Positions 6,601 to 13,361 of a DNA stretch of 14,635 nt are shown here, piece by piece. A program made the position numbers and the translations under genes. The DNA is from CAZDAW01 sp964503685 (GTDB taxonomy: Bacteria; Chloroflexota; Anaerolineae; Anaerolineales; Anaerolineaceae): the NCBI GenBank assembly GCA_964503685.1, contig CAZDAW010000091.1, positions 1 to 14,635 of the forward strand. Direction: 5' to 3'. The notes under the pieces are model-generated. The model worked only from the letters and a program-made list of their open reading frames with translations, did no database searches and was not told the origin of the DNA. Positions within the stretch are counted from its first letter, which is position 1. Each line of letters begins with the position of its first letter.

Positions 6601-7869
6601 CTATTTCACTCTGGCTTCTATAGGAAGTGATGATTGCGTTTTTGTTAGAACACGCAGGCCATATAAAAACGCGATTAGCTGAACAAACGCGCCTGTCCAA
6701 AAAGATAATGTGGGATAGAGATCATAAGCAAACCCGGCCCATAGGGGGCCAATGCCACGGCCTAACGATTGAAATGAATTGTTGAAACCCATTGCGCTGC
6801 CTTGTTCTCCGGGTTGTGCACGTTGTGAAACCAGGGATGTCACGCTGGGTTGAAGCAGTACATTTCCTGCGGTAAAGACCAATGCACTCACGATCATTTC
6901 CCATTTGTACGGCGACATCGCCAATCCAATTAAACCAAGCATACTGATCAAAAGACCGCCTAATAATACGCGCTCTTCACTGAAACGACGTGTTAATGGG
7001 CCGATCAGTATCCCTTGTTCGATAACAGAGAGGATACCCATACCTCCCATGATGAATCCAATTGCTGATGGTCCCATGGCAAAGTGTTCTTTTCCATATA
7101 GAGAAAGCACACTTTCCAGGTTTGCCAGAGCAAATGCTAATAAGAATGCCATAGCAAACAGGAATCCCAAAGGGCCGATGAGCGCTCTACTTAATTGATT
7201 GACTCTTGAACCGGTGGGTTGTATGTCCGATTTCCGTTGATCTTGCGGAAGTGATTCGGGCAAAAGAAATTGAACAAACGGAATAGCTAATACGGCGAGA
7301 AGTGCGCTAAAGATGAAAGGTACTGAAAGATTAATCAAGGCTCCGGTTTCTGGATCAGTGGTTACCTGGATAAGATTATCAATAAATGGTGGTAAAGGAA
7401 GTGAGATAGTGCTGAGTATCCCGCCCAACATTGGACCAAAGATCATGCCCAAGCCCATCGCGGCCCCCATCAGTCCTACTCCTTGTGAACGGTTTTCGTT
7501 CGTTGTAATGTCAGCAATATAAGCCATTGCGGTGGGCAATGTAGCTGAAGATAATACACCAGCCAATGCTCTTGCCCCAATAAAAATAACCAGATTAGGT
7601 GAAAAACCTTGCAGTAAGAAGGCTATTGCATAACCTGTTATTCCAATGAGTAAAACTGGTTTTCTGCCAATACGGTCGGATAAATGCCCCCATACTGGTG
7701 CAAAGATAAATTGCATGATGGAATAGCTTGACATCATAATACCCATAGCGCTGCCACTTGCGTCAAAATGGGTGATAAAAAAAGCCATCAATGGCAGTAC
7801 TATTCCGAATCCGAGCATGATGATGACAAGTGTAGCGAACAGAATGATTGTGGAAGTACGAGTATTCAT
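6601..7869 (-). CDS. MFS multidrug/tetracycline-type efflux transporter
   Basis: A 422-residue inner-membrane transporter with twelve predicted helices, the usual length for the DHA1 group (TetA/MdtG-like). The cytoplasmic loop after helix 2 carries MFS motif A, GHLSDRIGRKPVLL (residues 61-74). Helix 5 carries the antiporter motif C, ending MGLGMIFGPMLGG (about 138-150), typical of drug:proton exchangers. The central loop (about 205-225, QDQRKSDIQPTGSR) is hydrophilic. The start codon ATG is 54 bases downstream of the marR stop; only a weak GTGAG ribosome site precedes it. Export of a toxic small molecule by proton exchange is the family expectation, but the substrate cannot be read from the sequence. 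Confidence 0.88.
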   Translation of the reverse strand: MNTRTSTIILFATLVIIMLGFGIVLPLMAFFITHFDASGSAMGIMMSSYSIMQFIFAPVWGHLSDRIGRKPVLLIGITGYAIAFLLQGFSPNLVIFIGARALAGVLSSATLPTAMAYIADITTNENRSQGVGLMGAAMGLGMIFGPMLGGILSTISLPLPPFIDNLIQVTTDPETGALINLSVPFIFSALLAVLAIPFVQFLLPESLPQDQRKSDIQPTGSRVNQLSRALIGPLGFLFAMAFLLAFALANLESVLSLYGKEHFAMGPSAIGFIMGGMGILSVIEQGILIGPLTRRFSEERVLLGGLLISMLGLIGLAMSPYKWEMIVSALVFTAGNVLLQPSVTSLVSQRAQPGEQGSAMGFNNSFQSLGRGIGPLWAGFAYDLYPTLSFWTGAFVQLIAFLYGLRVLTKTQSSLPIEARVK

Positions 7870-7923
7870 AACGATCTCACTACCTTATAAATAATTGGGG
7901 AATGTTTCTGATTTTGAGAGTTT

Positions 7924-8379
7924 TTATGAACGTGATTTATTCTCAAGTTTTGATATAGATTCAGCCAATACTTGTAATACTTCAGCGAGTGCAGAATGCT
8001 GTTCGATCGGAATTTCTTTTAATAACTCTCGAATCCACTGATCACGGGCCATAAAACTTTGTTCCACTAAATTTTTGCCTTGAGCGGTCAGGAAAACGAT
8101 ACGCGCCCGACGATCCTCTGCCGATACTTTGCGCTCAACAAGCCCTTGTTGTTCCATTCGTTCAATAAGCTGGCCTGCGCCGGCTTTTGTTGATTGCAAG
8201 ATTTTTACGAGATCGGTTATTTCACATGGGCCATGGTGATAAATACGAAGCAAGACAGCAAATTGAGACATCGAAATGCCAGAAGATCTGAGGAAGTGCA
8301 TCAGATCGTGAATTGATATTCGAAAGAATGAGGATGACCAGTTTTGAAGAATGAGGGAAAGGTTATCAGAATTGTTCAT
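7924..8379 (-). CDS. MarR-family transcriptional regulator
   Basis: A 151-residue dimeric winged-helix repressor typical of the family in length. The helix-turn-helix spans residues about 50-80 (EITDLVKILQSTKAGAGQLIERMEQQGLVER), with the wing DRRAR at 89-93 that contacts DNA in MarR proteins. Its first codon overlaps the end of a perfect inverted repeat (8378-8403) that also covers the promoter -10, so autorepression is very likely. It heads a unit with the efflux transporter and the unknown membrane protein. By analogy with marR/mprA-type systems, binding of an aromatic or amphipathic ligand would release repression of efflux. No cysteine pattern suggestive of oxidative sensing is seen. There is no Shine-Dalgarno before the ATG, so the mRNA probably has a very short leader. 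Confidence 0.92.
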   Translation of the reverse strand: MNNSDNLSLILQNWSSSFFRISIHDLMHFLRSSGISMSQFAVLLRIYHHGPCEITDLVKILQSTKAGAGQLIERMEQQGLVERKVSAEDRRARIVFLTAQGKNLVEQSFMARDQWIRELLKEIPIEQHSALAEVLQVLAESISKLENKSRS

Positions 8380-8403
8380 ATAGTAAATACATATTTACTA
8401 TAT
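8378..8403. promoter_or_regulatory. Perfect palindromic operator for the MarR protein
   Basis: ATATAGTAAATA (8378-8389) and its exact reverse complement TATTTACTATAT (8392-8403) flank the 2-base spacer CA: 12-base arms, no mismatch. It begins inside the marR start codon and covers the -10 of the marR promoter. The size and symmetry match sites bound by MarR dimers (typically 16-20 bases). Binding would block transcription and possibly also translation starting at the adjacent ATG. Confidence 0.8.
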
Positions 8404-8425
8404 CAATGTTACCAGAAGTTGTCAA
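8397..8425 (-). promoter_or_regulatory. Sigma-70-type promoter of the marR-MFS unit
   Basis: On the minus strand TTGACA (8420-8425) is a perfect -35, followed by a 17-base spacer and TATAGT (8397-8402, one base off consensus). The transcription start is expected near 8390, within about 10-15 bases of the marR ATG, so the leader is extremely short. Confidence 0.75.
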
Positions 8426-8452
8426 GATATGAAACGAAGATTTGTAAAAGGG

Positions 8453-8481
8453 TTGTATTTCTCTGAAGATTGTTGTATAGT
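8453..8481 (+). promoter_or_regulatory. Promoter of the SorC-family regulator gene
   Basis: TTGTAT (8453-8458), a 17-base spacer and TATAGT (8476-8481) on the + strand. The start is expected near 8488, immediately before the tandem palindromes at 8491-8518. The marR and sorC-type promoters are divergent with their -35 boxes separated by 27 bases, so they could influence each other. Confidence 0.55.
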
Positions 8482-8490
8482 ATAAACAAA

Positions 8491-8518
8491 TGCAAAAAAT
8501 TGCATGCAAATAATTGCT
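8491..8518 (+). promoter_or_regulatory. Two tandem TGCAA-N4-TTGCA palindromes, probable SorC-type operator
   Basis: TGCAA-AAAA-TTGCA (8491-8504, perfect) and TGCAA-ATAA-TTGCT (8505-8518, one mismatch) are directly adjacent, giving a 14-base period. They lie between the predicted transcription start and the ribosome site AAAAAGGAC (8525-8533) of the SorC-family gene. SorC/DeoR-type proteins act as tetramers and usually need two half-sites or dimers' sites, so this looks like an autoregulatory operator. The same motif was not found before the binding-protein gene. Confidence 0.6.
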
Positions 8519-8536
8519 TTTCTTAAAAAGGACATT

Positions 8537-9508
8537 ATGGCAACAGAGGATAAATTCAACAGGTTGGTAGAGATTGCCCGAGCGTATTACCTTGAAAACC
8601 GCACCCAGGCAGAGATTGCGCGGACTTTTGGGGTGAACACCAGCCAAATTTCACGTTATCTTAAAGAAGCGCGCGAATCAGGAATCGTTCAGATTCGGAT
8701 AGCAGATCCAGGTGAACAACCTGTTGAGCTGGCAGAAAGCATGCGTCGGCATTTCCCTTCTCTGGTGGACATTATCATCGCGCCGATTTTTACTGACGAA
8801 ATAGAAGCCGCGCGTGCAATCGTTGGGCGGTATGCAGCAAATTACCTGATGGAAATTGTTAAGCCGGGTGATCATTTGGCGTTGGGTTGCGGCCGGACAC
8901 TGCGGGCTATGGTCAATGCATTACAGCCGCGTGAGGTAAAAAATGTCACGGTCACACAGGCAATGGGTAATTTTGGTCATGAAGCACATGGAATTGATTA
9001 CATGGAGATTGCTCAAGGAGCTGCCAATGCCTTTGGCGCCAAGCTCTATTACATCAGTGCACCTGCAATATTGGGTAAGGGAGTAACCGCCCAACAAATG
9101 ATCGATTCCAACCCCACCATACAGGTAGCATTTGAGATGGCTCATCAAGCCGATATCTGCGTGTTCGGTGTAGGCTCATTAGAATCAGATCAGATTTACA
9201 CTCGATTTGAATTGTTGGAGCAAGCTGAATTGGATCAATTGAAAAGCCGAGCTGTAGGTGATATCTGCGGCCGGTTTTTTAATTGCAATGGTCAGGAACA
9301 GGTGAGTACATTCTCTGATCGGATTATTGGGATTAGTCTTGAGGATATTCGCAGGATGAAATTGCGCATTGCAGTAGCCAATGGTACTGATAAAGTTGCG
9401 CCTTTACTGGGCGCCCTGCGGGGTGAATGGATCAATGTGCTTATTTCTGACGAGAATACTGTTCGGAGCATTATCGCCTTGTCAGATACACTCCCCACGC
9501 AGGGTTGA
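8537..9508 (+). CDS. SorC/DeoR-family sugar-responsive transcriptional regulator
   Basis: A 323-residue regulator with an N-terminal helix-turn-helix (residues about 21-46, RTQAEIARTFGVNTSQISRY) and a SorC-type sugar-binding domain (about 57-320). Typical landmarks are CVFGVGSLES, GDICGRFFNCNGQE, and the C-terminal GTDKVAPLLGALRGEWINVLISDE, close to the family's VAGG-K-A-I-ALRGG-VNVLITDE pattern. The effector in this family is usually a phosphorylated sugar that releases DNA. The start ATG 8537 follows AAAAAGGAC with a 3-base gap after the C (5 to 6 from the core); an ATG at 8504 in frame lies inside the operator repeats and lacks a ribosome site. It directly precedes the sugar ABC transport genes, 113 bases upstream, and most likely controls them and itself. 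Confidence 0.9.
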   Translation: MATEDKFNRLVEIARAYYLENRTQAEIARTFGVNTSQISRYLKEARESGIVQIRIADPGEQPVELAESMRRHFPSLVDIIIAPIFTDEIEAARAIVGRYAANYLMEIVKPGDHLALGCGRTLRAMVNALQPREVKNVTVTQAMGNFGHEAHGIDYMEIAQGAANAFGAKLYYISAPAILGKGVTAQQMIDSNPTIQVAFEMAHQADICVFGVGSLESDQIYTRFELLEQAELDQLKSRAVGDICGRFFNCNGQEQVSTFSDRIIGISLEDIRRMKLRIAVANGTDKVAPLLGALRGEWINVLISDENTVRSIIALSDTLPTQG

Positions 9509-9523
9509 TCTCAAGTGGTCAAG

Positions 9524-9565
9524 AAAGGAGGTAAATAGTACTAAAAATAACCCGATTTAATTGGG
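9524..9565 (+). promoter_or_regulatory. Intergenic elements before the binding-protein gene: strong orphan ribosome site and short palindrome
   Basis: AAAGGAGGT (9524-9532) is an almost complete Shine-Dalgarno sequence but is followed by no usable start codon, only TAG and TAA triplets. CCCGATT-T-AATTGGG (9551-9565) is a 15-base palindrome with one mismatched pair, possibly an operator. The actual binding-protein gene uses AGAGGT (9611-9616). I see no clear -35/-10 pair in this 113-base gap, so transcription may read through from the regulator gene. Confidence 0.3.
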
Positions 9566-9621
9566 CAATCTGGCCTCAACGTTTCATCTAATATTCAAAT
9601 TTGTCTAATAAGAGGTAAATT

Positions 9622-10665
9622 ATGAAGAAGAATGTTCTGTTTCTCTCCCTGTTGATCGGTATATTATTGTTGAGCGCGTGTACAGGTCAAAGCGGCACCA
9701 AGCAATACCGGACTCCTACGCTCAAAACGGAAGGCCTGGGGGTAGCCGAAGATCTGGTTCCCACAGATGCTGAAATCAAGGCCGCCGTAGAACATTTGAC
9801 CGCCGAGAAGTCGTTCGTGGGGGTTATTGCGTGCACCTATACCACCGAATATCACTCAACGGTTGCTGATTCAGCAAAAGCCTTTGCGGAGAAAATTGGC
9901 CTGCCTGTTCGTACATTTGATTCTGAAGTGGATGTTAACAAACAAATTGGTGCGATTGAAAATTTTGCCAGTTCTGGCGCCAAAGTAATTGTGATTTGTA
10001 TGTTCGATCCACCCAGTGTAGAAAAGGCGATTAAAGAAGCGGCAGATAAAGGTGTTTTCATCGTTCAATATGCGGGCCGAGATGTAGCAGCCATCGGAGG
10101 CGTTTCGATTAGCATTGAAGATGCCGATTTGGGAAAAGCTGCTGGCGAATACGCGGGTGAACTTATCACAAAGGAATTGGGCGGAAAAGCTAACGTTGCT
10201 ATTCTGGATTATCCAGATATTGCCAATGTGGTTGTCCGAGCAACAAACATCAAAGATGGTTTGCTTGCCAAAGCGCCTGGGGCAACAATTGTTGGCAACT
10301 ACCTGGGCGGAACGACTGAAAATGGCCTAAAGTCAATGGAGACTGCCTTACAGGAGCATCCTGAAATCAACGTGATTGCCAGTATTAATGACGCGGGGGC
10401 GTTTGGCGCCATGCAAGCATTAACCACAGCCGGCAAAACGGATAAAGACACAATCATCGTTGGAATCGATGCCGAAAAACAGGCTTTGGATTACATCTCT
10501 AAGAACACGATGTATCGCGGCACAATCGACACGGCGCCTGCAAAAACCGGCGAGATGGCAATCCAGGCTGCTGTTAAATTATTGGCTGGGGGTACCCTGC
10601 CGCAGAACGTGCGTGTTCCGGTTAATCTGGTCACTCGCGAAAATGTATCGCAGTTTATCAAATGA
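9622..10665 (+). CDS. Sugar ABC transporter solute-binding lipoprotein (periplasmic-binding-protein-like, ribose type)
   Basis: A 347-residue secreted lipoprotein. The N-terminus has two lysines, a hydrophobic core and the lipobox LSAC with Cys at residue 20, so the mature protein is lipid-anchored on the outer face of the membrane. The rest matches the type I (family 4) sugar-binding fold: VGVIACTYTTEYHS at the first strand, FDSEVDVNKQIGAIENF, then an IDAEKQALDYI region and the C-terminal PVNLVTRENVSQFIK. In that family, the protein captures a mono- or amino-sugar between two lobes and delivers it to the permease. Aromatic residues that would stack on the sugar cannot be placed confidently. 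It is the first transport gene after the SorC regulator and is separated from the permease gene by 135 bases with strong hairpins. Confidence 0.92.
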   Translation: MKKNVLFLSLLIGILLLSACTGQSGTKQYRTPTLKTEGLGVAEDLVPTDAEIKAAVEHLTAEKSFVGVIACTYTTEYHSTVADSAKAFAEKIGLPVRTFDSEVDVNKQIGAIENFASSGAKVIVICMFDPPSVEKAIKEAADKGVFIVQYAGRDVAAIGGVSISIEDADLGKAAGEYAGELITKELGGKANVAILDYPDIANVVVRATNIKDGLLAKAPGATIVGNYLGGTTENGLKSMETALQEHPEINVIASINDAGAFGAMQALTTAGKTDKDTIIVGIDAEKQALDYISKNTMYRGTIDTAPAKTGEMAIQAAVKLLAGGTLPQNVRVPVNLVTRENVSQFIK

Positions 10666-10679
10666 TGTGATACCTGGGC

Positions 10680-10712
10680 GGGGCTGCCAGCAATATTCAT
10701 AGAGACAGCCCC
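10680..10712 (+). terminator. Intercistronic hairpin 1 between binding-protein and permease genes
   Basis: GGGGCTG (10680-10686) pairs perfectly with CAGCCCC (10706-10712) across a 19-base loop. It is not followed by a T-run, so it is more likely an mRNA-stabilising or attenuating hairpin than a complete intrinsic terminator. Confidence 0.45.
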
Positions 10713-10731
10713 ACCACTTCTTGGGGTTTCA

Positions 10732-10755
10732 GGGGTGAGTGGCAGAACTCGCCCC
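10732..10755 (+). terminator. Intercistronic hairpin 2, strong 9-pair stem
   Basis: GGGGTGAGT (10732-10740) pairs with ACTCGCCCC (10747-10755) as eight Watson-Crick pairs plus one G-U wobble, with a 6-base loop GGCAGA. Only TT follows, so termination would be partial at best. Together with hairpin 1 it likely protects the upstream mRNA and gives more binding protein than permease and ATPase, as is common in sugar ABC operons. Confidence 0.6.
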
Positions 10756-10800
10756 TTCCCAGGGCATTATTATATTTCAAAACATCCCGATAGGTGAAGT

Positions 10801-11793
10801 ATGACAGAAGCTCAATCTGAAAAGAAGGAAGATGAAATCCGGATCAAAAAAGGCGTTCGATGGCTGAACTTTCTTGGTGAACAAGGATTTATTGTTATTT
10901 TCCTTCTTTGGTCGCTGATATTAACATTTACAACGAATTCGTTCCTGACGGCCGGAAATATCTTCACGATTTTACGTCAGGCAACGATTATCAGTATTCT
11001 GGCAATCGGCGAGCACTTTATTGTTCTGCTTGGAACAATGGATATCTCGCTTGCCGCTGCTCTCTCGCTGACCGGGGTGGCAATGGGCGCATTGCTTGTG
11101 GACTTCAATGCCCACCCACTTTTGGCTGCTTTGATCGTTATGGCATTCGGAGCAATTATTGGATTGATAAATGGCCTGATTGTTACCCGTTTGAAGATAA
11201 ATCCCATCATCACCACACTGGGGATGATGAGCATACTCGAAGGTCTGGCGTTTATCTATACCAAAGGGAAGACGATTTACGGAAGCCAGATCGACTCCAT
11301 TCAATTTCTTAGCAGAGGTACGGTTTTTGGAATTCCGGCGCCGGTGTTGATCATGACAGGTCTTTATATTCTGGCTTTCTTGTTACTGCGATATACCCGT
11401 TTCGGCGCGCATATTTTTGCAACAGGGAACAATGAAAAAGCGACCTGGCTGGCAGGCGTCAATGTGCTGAAGGTGAAGCAGTACGCTTTTTTGGCGGCGG
11501 GCATATTGGCTGCCTGCGCCGGGATCATGCAGGTGGCGCGTCAGGGAAGCGCCACGGGCGGCATGGGAGCGGATTTTCTTTTTCCGGTATTGACTGCCGT
11601 TGTGTTAGGCGGCGCAAGCCTTTCAGGTGGCCGCGGTAAAGTATTCAACACCCTGATTGCGGCGATTTTTTTGACGACGATTACCAACGGTATGATTTTA
11701 TTGGGCGTCGATATTTACGTGCAGCGAATAATACAGGGCGGTATTCTCATTTTTGCTCTGTCACTCGATAGATTGCGGATCAAACAGGCATAA
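10801..11793 (+). CDS. Sugar ABC transporter permease (RbsC/BPD_transp_2 type)
   Basis: A 330-residue inner-membrane permease with about nine or ten hydrophobic helices after a charged 25-residue N-terminus. The cytoplasmic coupling segment and the conserved AVVLGGASLSGGRGKVFNTL near the C-terminus are typical of the ribose/xylose-type permease family. It has only one permease gene, so it presumably forms a homodimer with one or two copies of the double-domain ATPase. The ribosome site AGGTGA (10792-10797) precedes the ATG. The stop is 2 bases before the ATPase start codon, so translation is coupled. Confidence 0.93.
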   Translation: MTEAQSEKKEDEIRIKKGVRWLNFLGEQGFIVIFLLWSLILTFTTNSFLTAGNIFTILRQATIISILAIGEHFIVLLGTMDISLAAALSLTGVAMGALLVDFNAHPLLAALIVMAFGAIIGLINGLIVTRLKINPIITTLGMMSILEGLAFIYTKGKTIYGSQIDSIQFLSRGTVFGIPAPVLIMTGLYILAFLLLRYTRFGAHIFATGNNEKATWLAGVNVLKVKQYAFLAAGILAACAGIMQVARQGSATGGMGADFLFPVLTAVVLGGASLSGGRGKVFNTLIAAIFLTTITNGMILLGVDIYVQRIIQGGILIFALSLDRLRIKQA

Positions 11794-11795
11794 CT

Positions 11796-13325
11796 ATGAG
11801 TAATACGTCTTTCGTTCGAATTGAAGGACTCTCAAAGGCCTATCCAGGGGTGCAGGCATTGAAGGACGTTTCGTTTGATATTCAACGCGGCCAACTACAC
11901 GCCCTGGTCGGTGAAAATGGAGCCGGAAAGTCAACCTTGATAAAGATATTGGCCGGCGCCGAGCCGCTGGATTCGGGCAGAATTTTCTTCGATGATCGAC
12001 CTTACCAGCCGCGGAACCCGCATGAGGCGTTGGCGATTGGTGTTTCCACAATTTACCAGGTTTTTAACTTACTGCCTGACCGAACGATTATGCATAATAT
12101 TTTATTGGGTAAGGAATTTTGCTCAAACGGTGTCTGGCTTGATCTGGCGAGTATGCGTCAAAGGACAAAAGAAATTCTTGCCACATTGGATGCAAGTCAT
12201 CTGGACCCGGATATGTGCGTTGGCGAATTACGGGTAGGTGAACAACAGATTGTAGAAATTGCCAAAGCTTTGATCAACCGGGTCGATTTTTTGATCATGG
12301 ATGAGCCGACGGCAGCGCTTAACCAATCTGAAGTCGCGGCACTGTTTCGTAATATTCGTATGCTGCACGAACGCGGCGTGACCATCCTATATGTTTCACA
12401 TCACCTGGAAGAAGTTTTTGAACTGGCCGATAAAGTTACCGTTTTGCGCGATGGCCGGCATATCAGCACCAGCGATATTTCAAAAGTTGATGAGCATAGT
12501 TTAATTTTCGACATGATCGGACGGCATGTCACTTCATTGACGCCAGGGAATCAGCCTGTGCGAAAAGAAGAGATCGTTTTAAAAGTGGAACATTTATCCG
12601 CTGGTAAATATATACAGGATATCAATTTTGATCTTCATCGCGGGGAGATTTTGGCGGTGGCAGGTCTTTCGGGCAGCGGGAAAACAGAACTTGGAAAAGC
12701 TTTATTCGGCGCTTTGCCTGTAGGGAGCGGATCAGTCTCTTTAAAAAACCATAAACTATCCCCATCGCCAGAAAAGGCGATTCGATCTGGCATGATATAT
12801 CTGCCTGAAGATCGTAAAAACGACGGCGTTTTGCAACAGCTTAGTATCCGGCGCAATATAGCTCTATCTATTCTGCCGAAGATCAGCGGTTTATTCGGCG
12901 TGATCAACCTGAAGCGCGAGGCAGAAATTGCCCGCAGACACGCAGAGATATTGGCTATCAAAACGCCCAGCCTGGATAAAGAAGTGACCACGCTCAGCGG
13001 CGGCAATCAACAAAAAGTAGCGCTAGCGCGTTGCCTGGCGGTTGATCCCGATGTATTCATTTTGATGGAGCCAACCCAAGGGATTGATATCGGCGTGAAA
13101 TTTGAAATTTACCAGTTTATTACCGAACAAGCCAAACGCGGTAAATCCATCCTGTTGATCTCATCTGAACTGACAGAGATACTTGGCCTTGCCAACCGGG
13201 TTCTGGTGATGCGTGAGGGCCGTATTGCAGCCGATCTTGAGGTTGCCAATACCAGTCGTGAAGAAATCTTAAGCTATGCGCTGGGAGTGACGTCTTCTCA
13301 TGGCGAAAGTGCAGCAGCAATTTAG
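11796..13325 (+). CDS. Sugar ABC transporter ATPase with two nucleotide-binding domains (RbsA type)
   Basis: A 509-residue double ATPase, the usual length for RbsA/MglA. Domain 1 has Walker A GENGAGKST (39-47), signature LRVGEQQ (145-151), Walker B FLIMDE (165-170) and the switch histidine H202. Domain 2 has Walker A GLSGSGKTE (290-298), signature LSGGNQQ (400-406), and VFILMEPT (420-427) where the Walker B aspartate is Met 424. The H-loop histidine there is absent, as it is in many family members (SSEL). In E. coli RbsA-like proteins, the degenerate element of domain 2 is normally the Walker A lysine; here the lysine is present and the aspartate is lost. Domain 1 is therefore probably the active site. 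It powers sugar import together with the neighbouring permease and lipoprotein. Confidence 0.95.
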   Translation: MSNTSFVRIEGLSKAYPGVQALKDVSFDIQRGQLHALVGENGAGKSTLIKILAGAEPLDSGRIFFDDRPYQPRNPHEALAIGVSTIYQVFNLLPDRTIMHNILLGKEFCSNGVWLDLASMRQRTKEILATLDASHLDPDMCVGELRVGEQQIVEIAKALINRVDFLIMDEPTAALNQSEVAALFRNIRMLHERGVTILYVSHHLEEVFELADKVTVLRDGRHISTSDISKVDEHSLIFDMIGRHVTSLTPGNQPVRKEEIVLKVEHLSAGKYIQDINFDLHRGEILAVAGLSGSGKTELGKALFGALPVGSGSVSLKNHKLSPSPEKAIRSGMIYLPEDRKNDGVLQQLSIRRNIALSILPKISGLFGVINLKREAEIARRHAEILAIKTPSLDKEVTTLSGGNQQKVALARCLAVDPDVFILMEPTQGIDIGVKFEIYQFITEQAKRGKSILLISSELTEILGLANRVLVMREGRIAADLEVANTSREEILSYALGVTSSHGESAAAI

Positions 13326-13361
13326 CAGGTCATTACGCCTAAATTTTAAGGAGTATTAAAA

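Noticed and set aside
10460..10702. An 80-residue + strand frame over the end of the binding-protein gene.
   Set aside because: It is a shifted frame of a clearly coding region and resembles no protein family.
8537..13325. An AI-2 (lsr) uptake system, since LsrR is also a SorC-family protein next to an ABC importer.
   Set aside because: There is only one permease gene, no LsrK-type kinase or LsrF/LsrG, and the binding protein and SIS enzyme do not fit.
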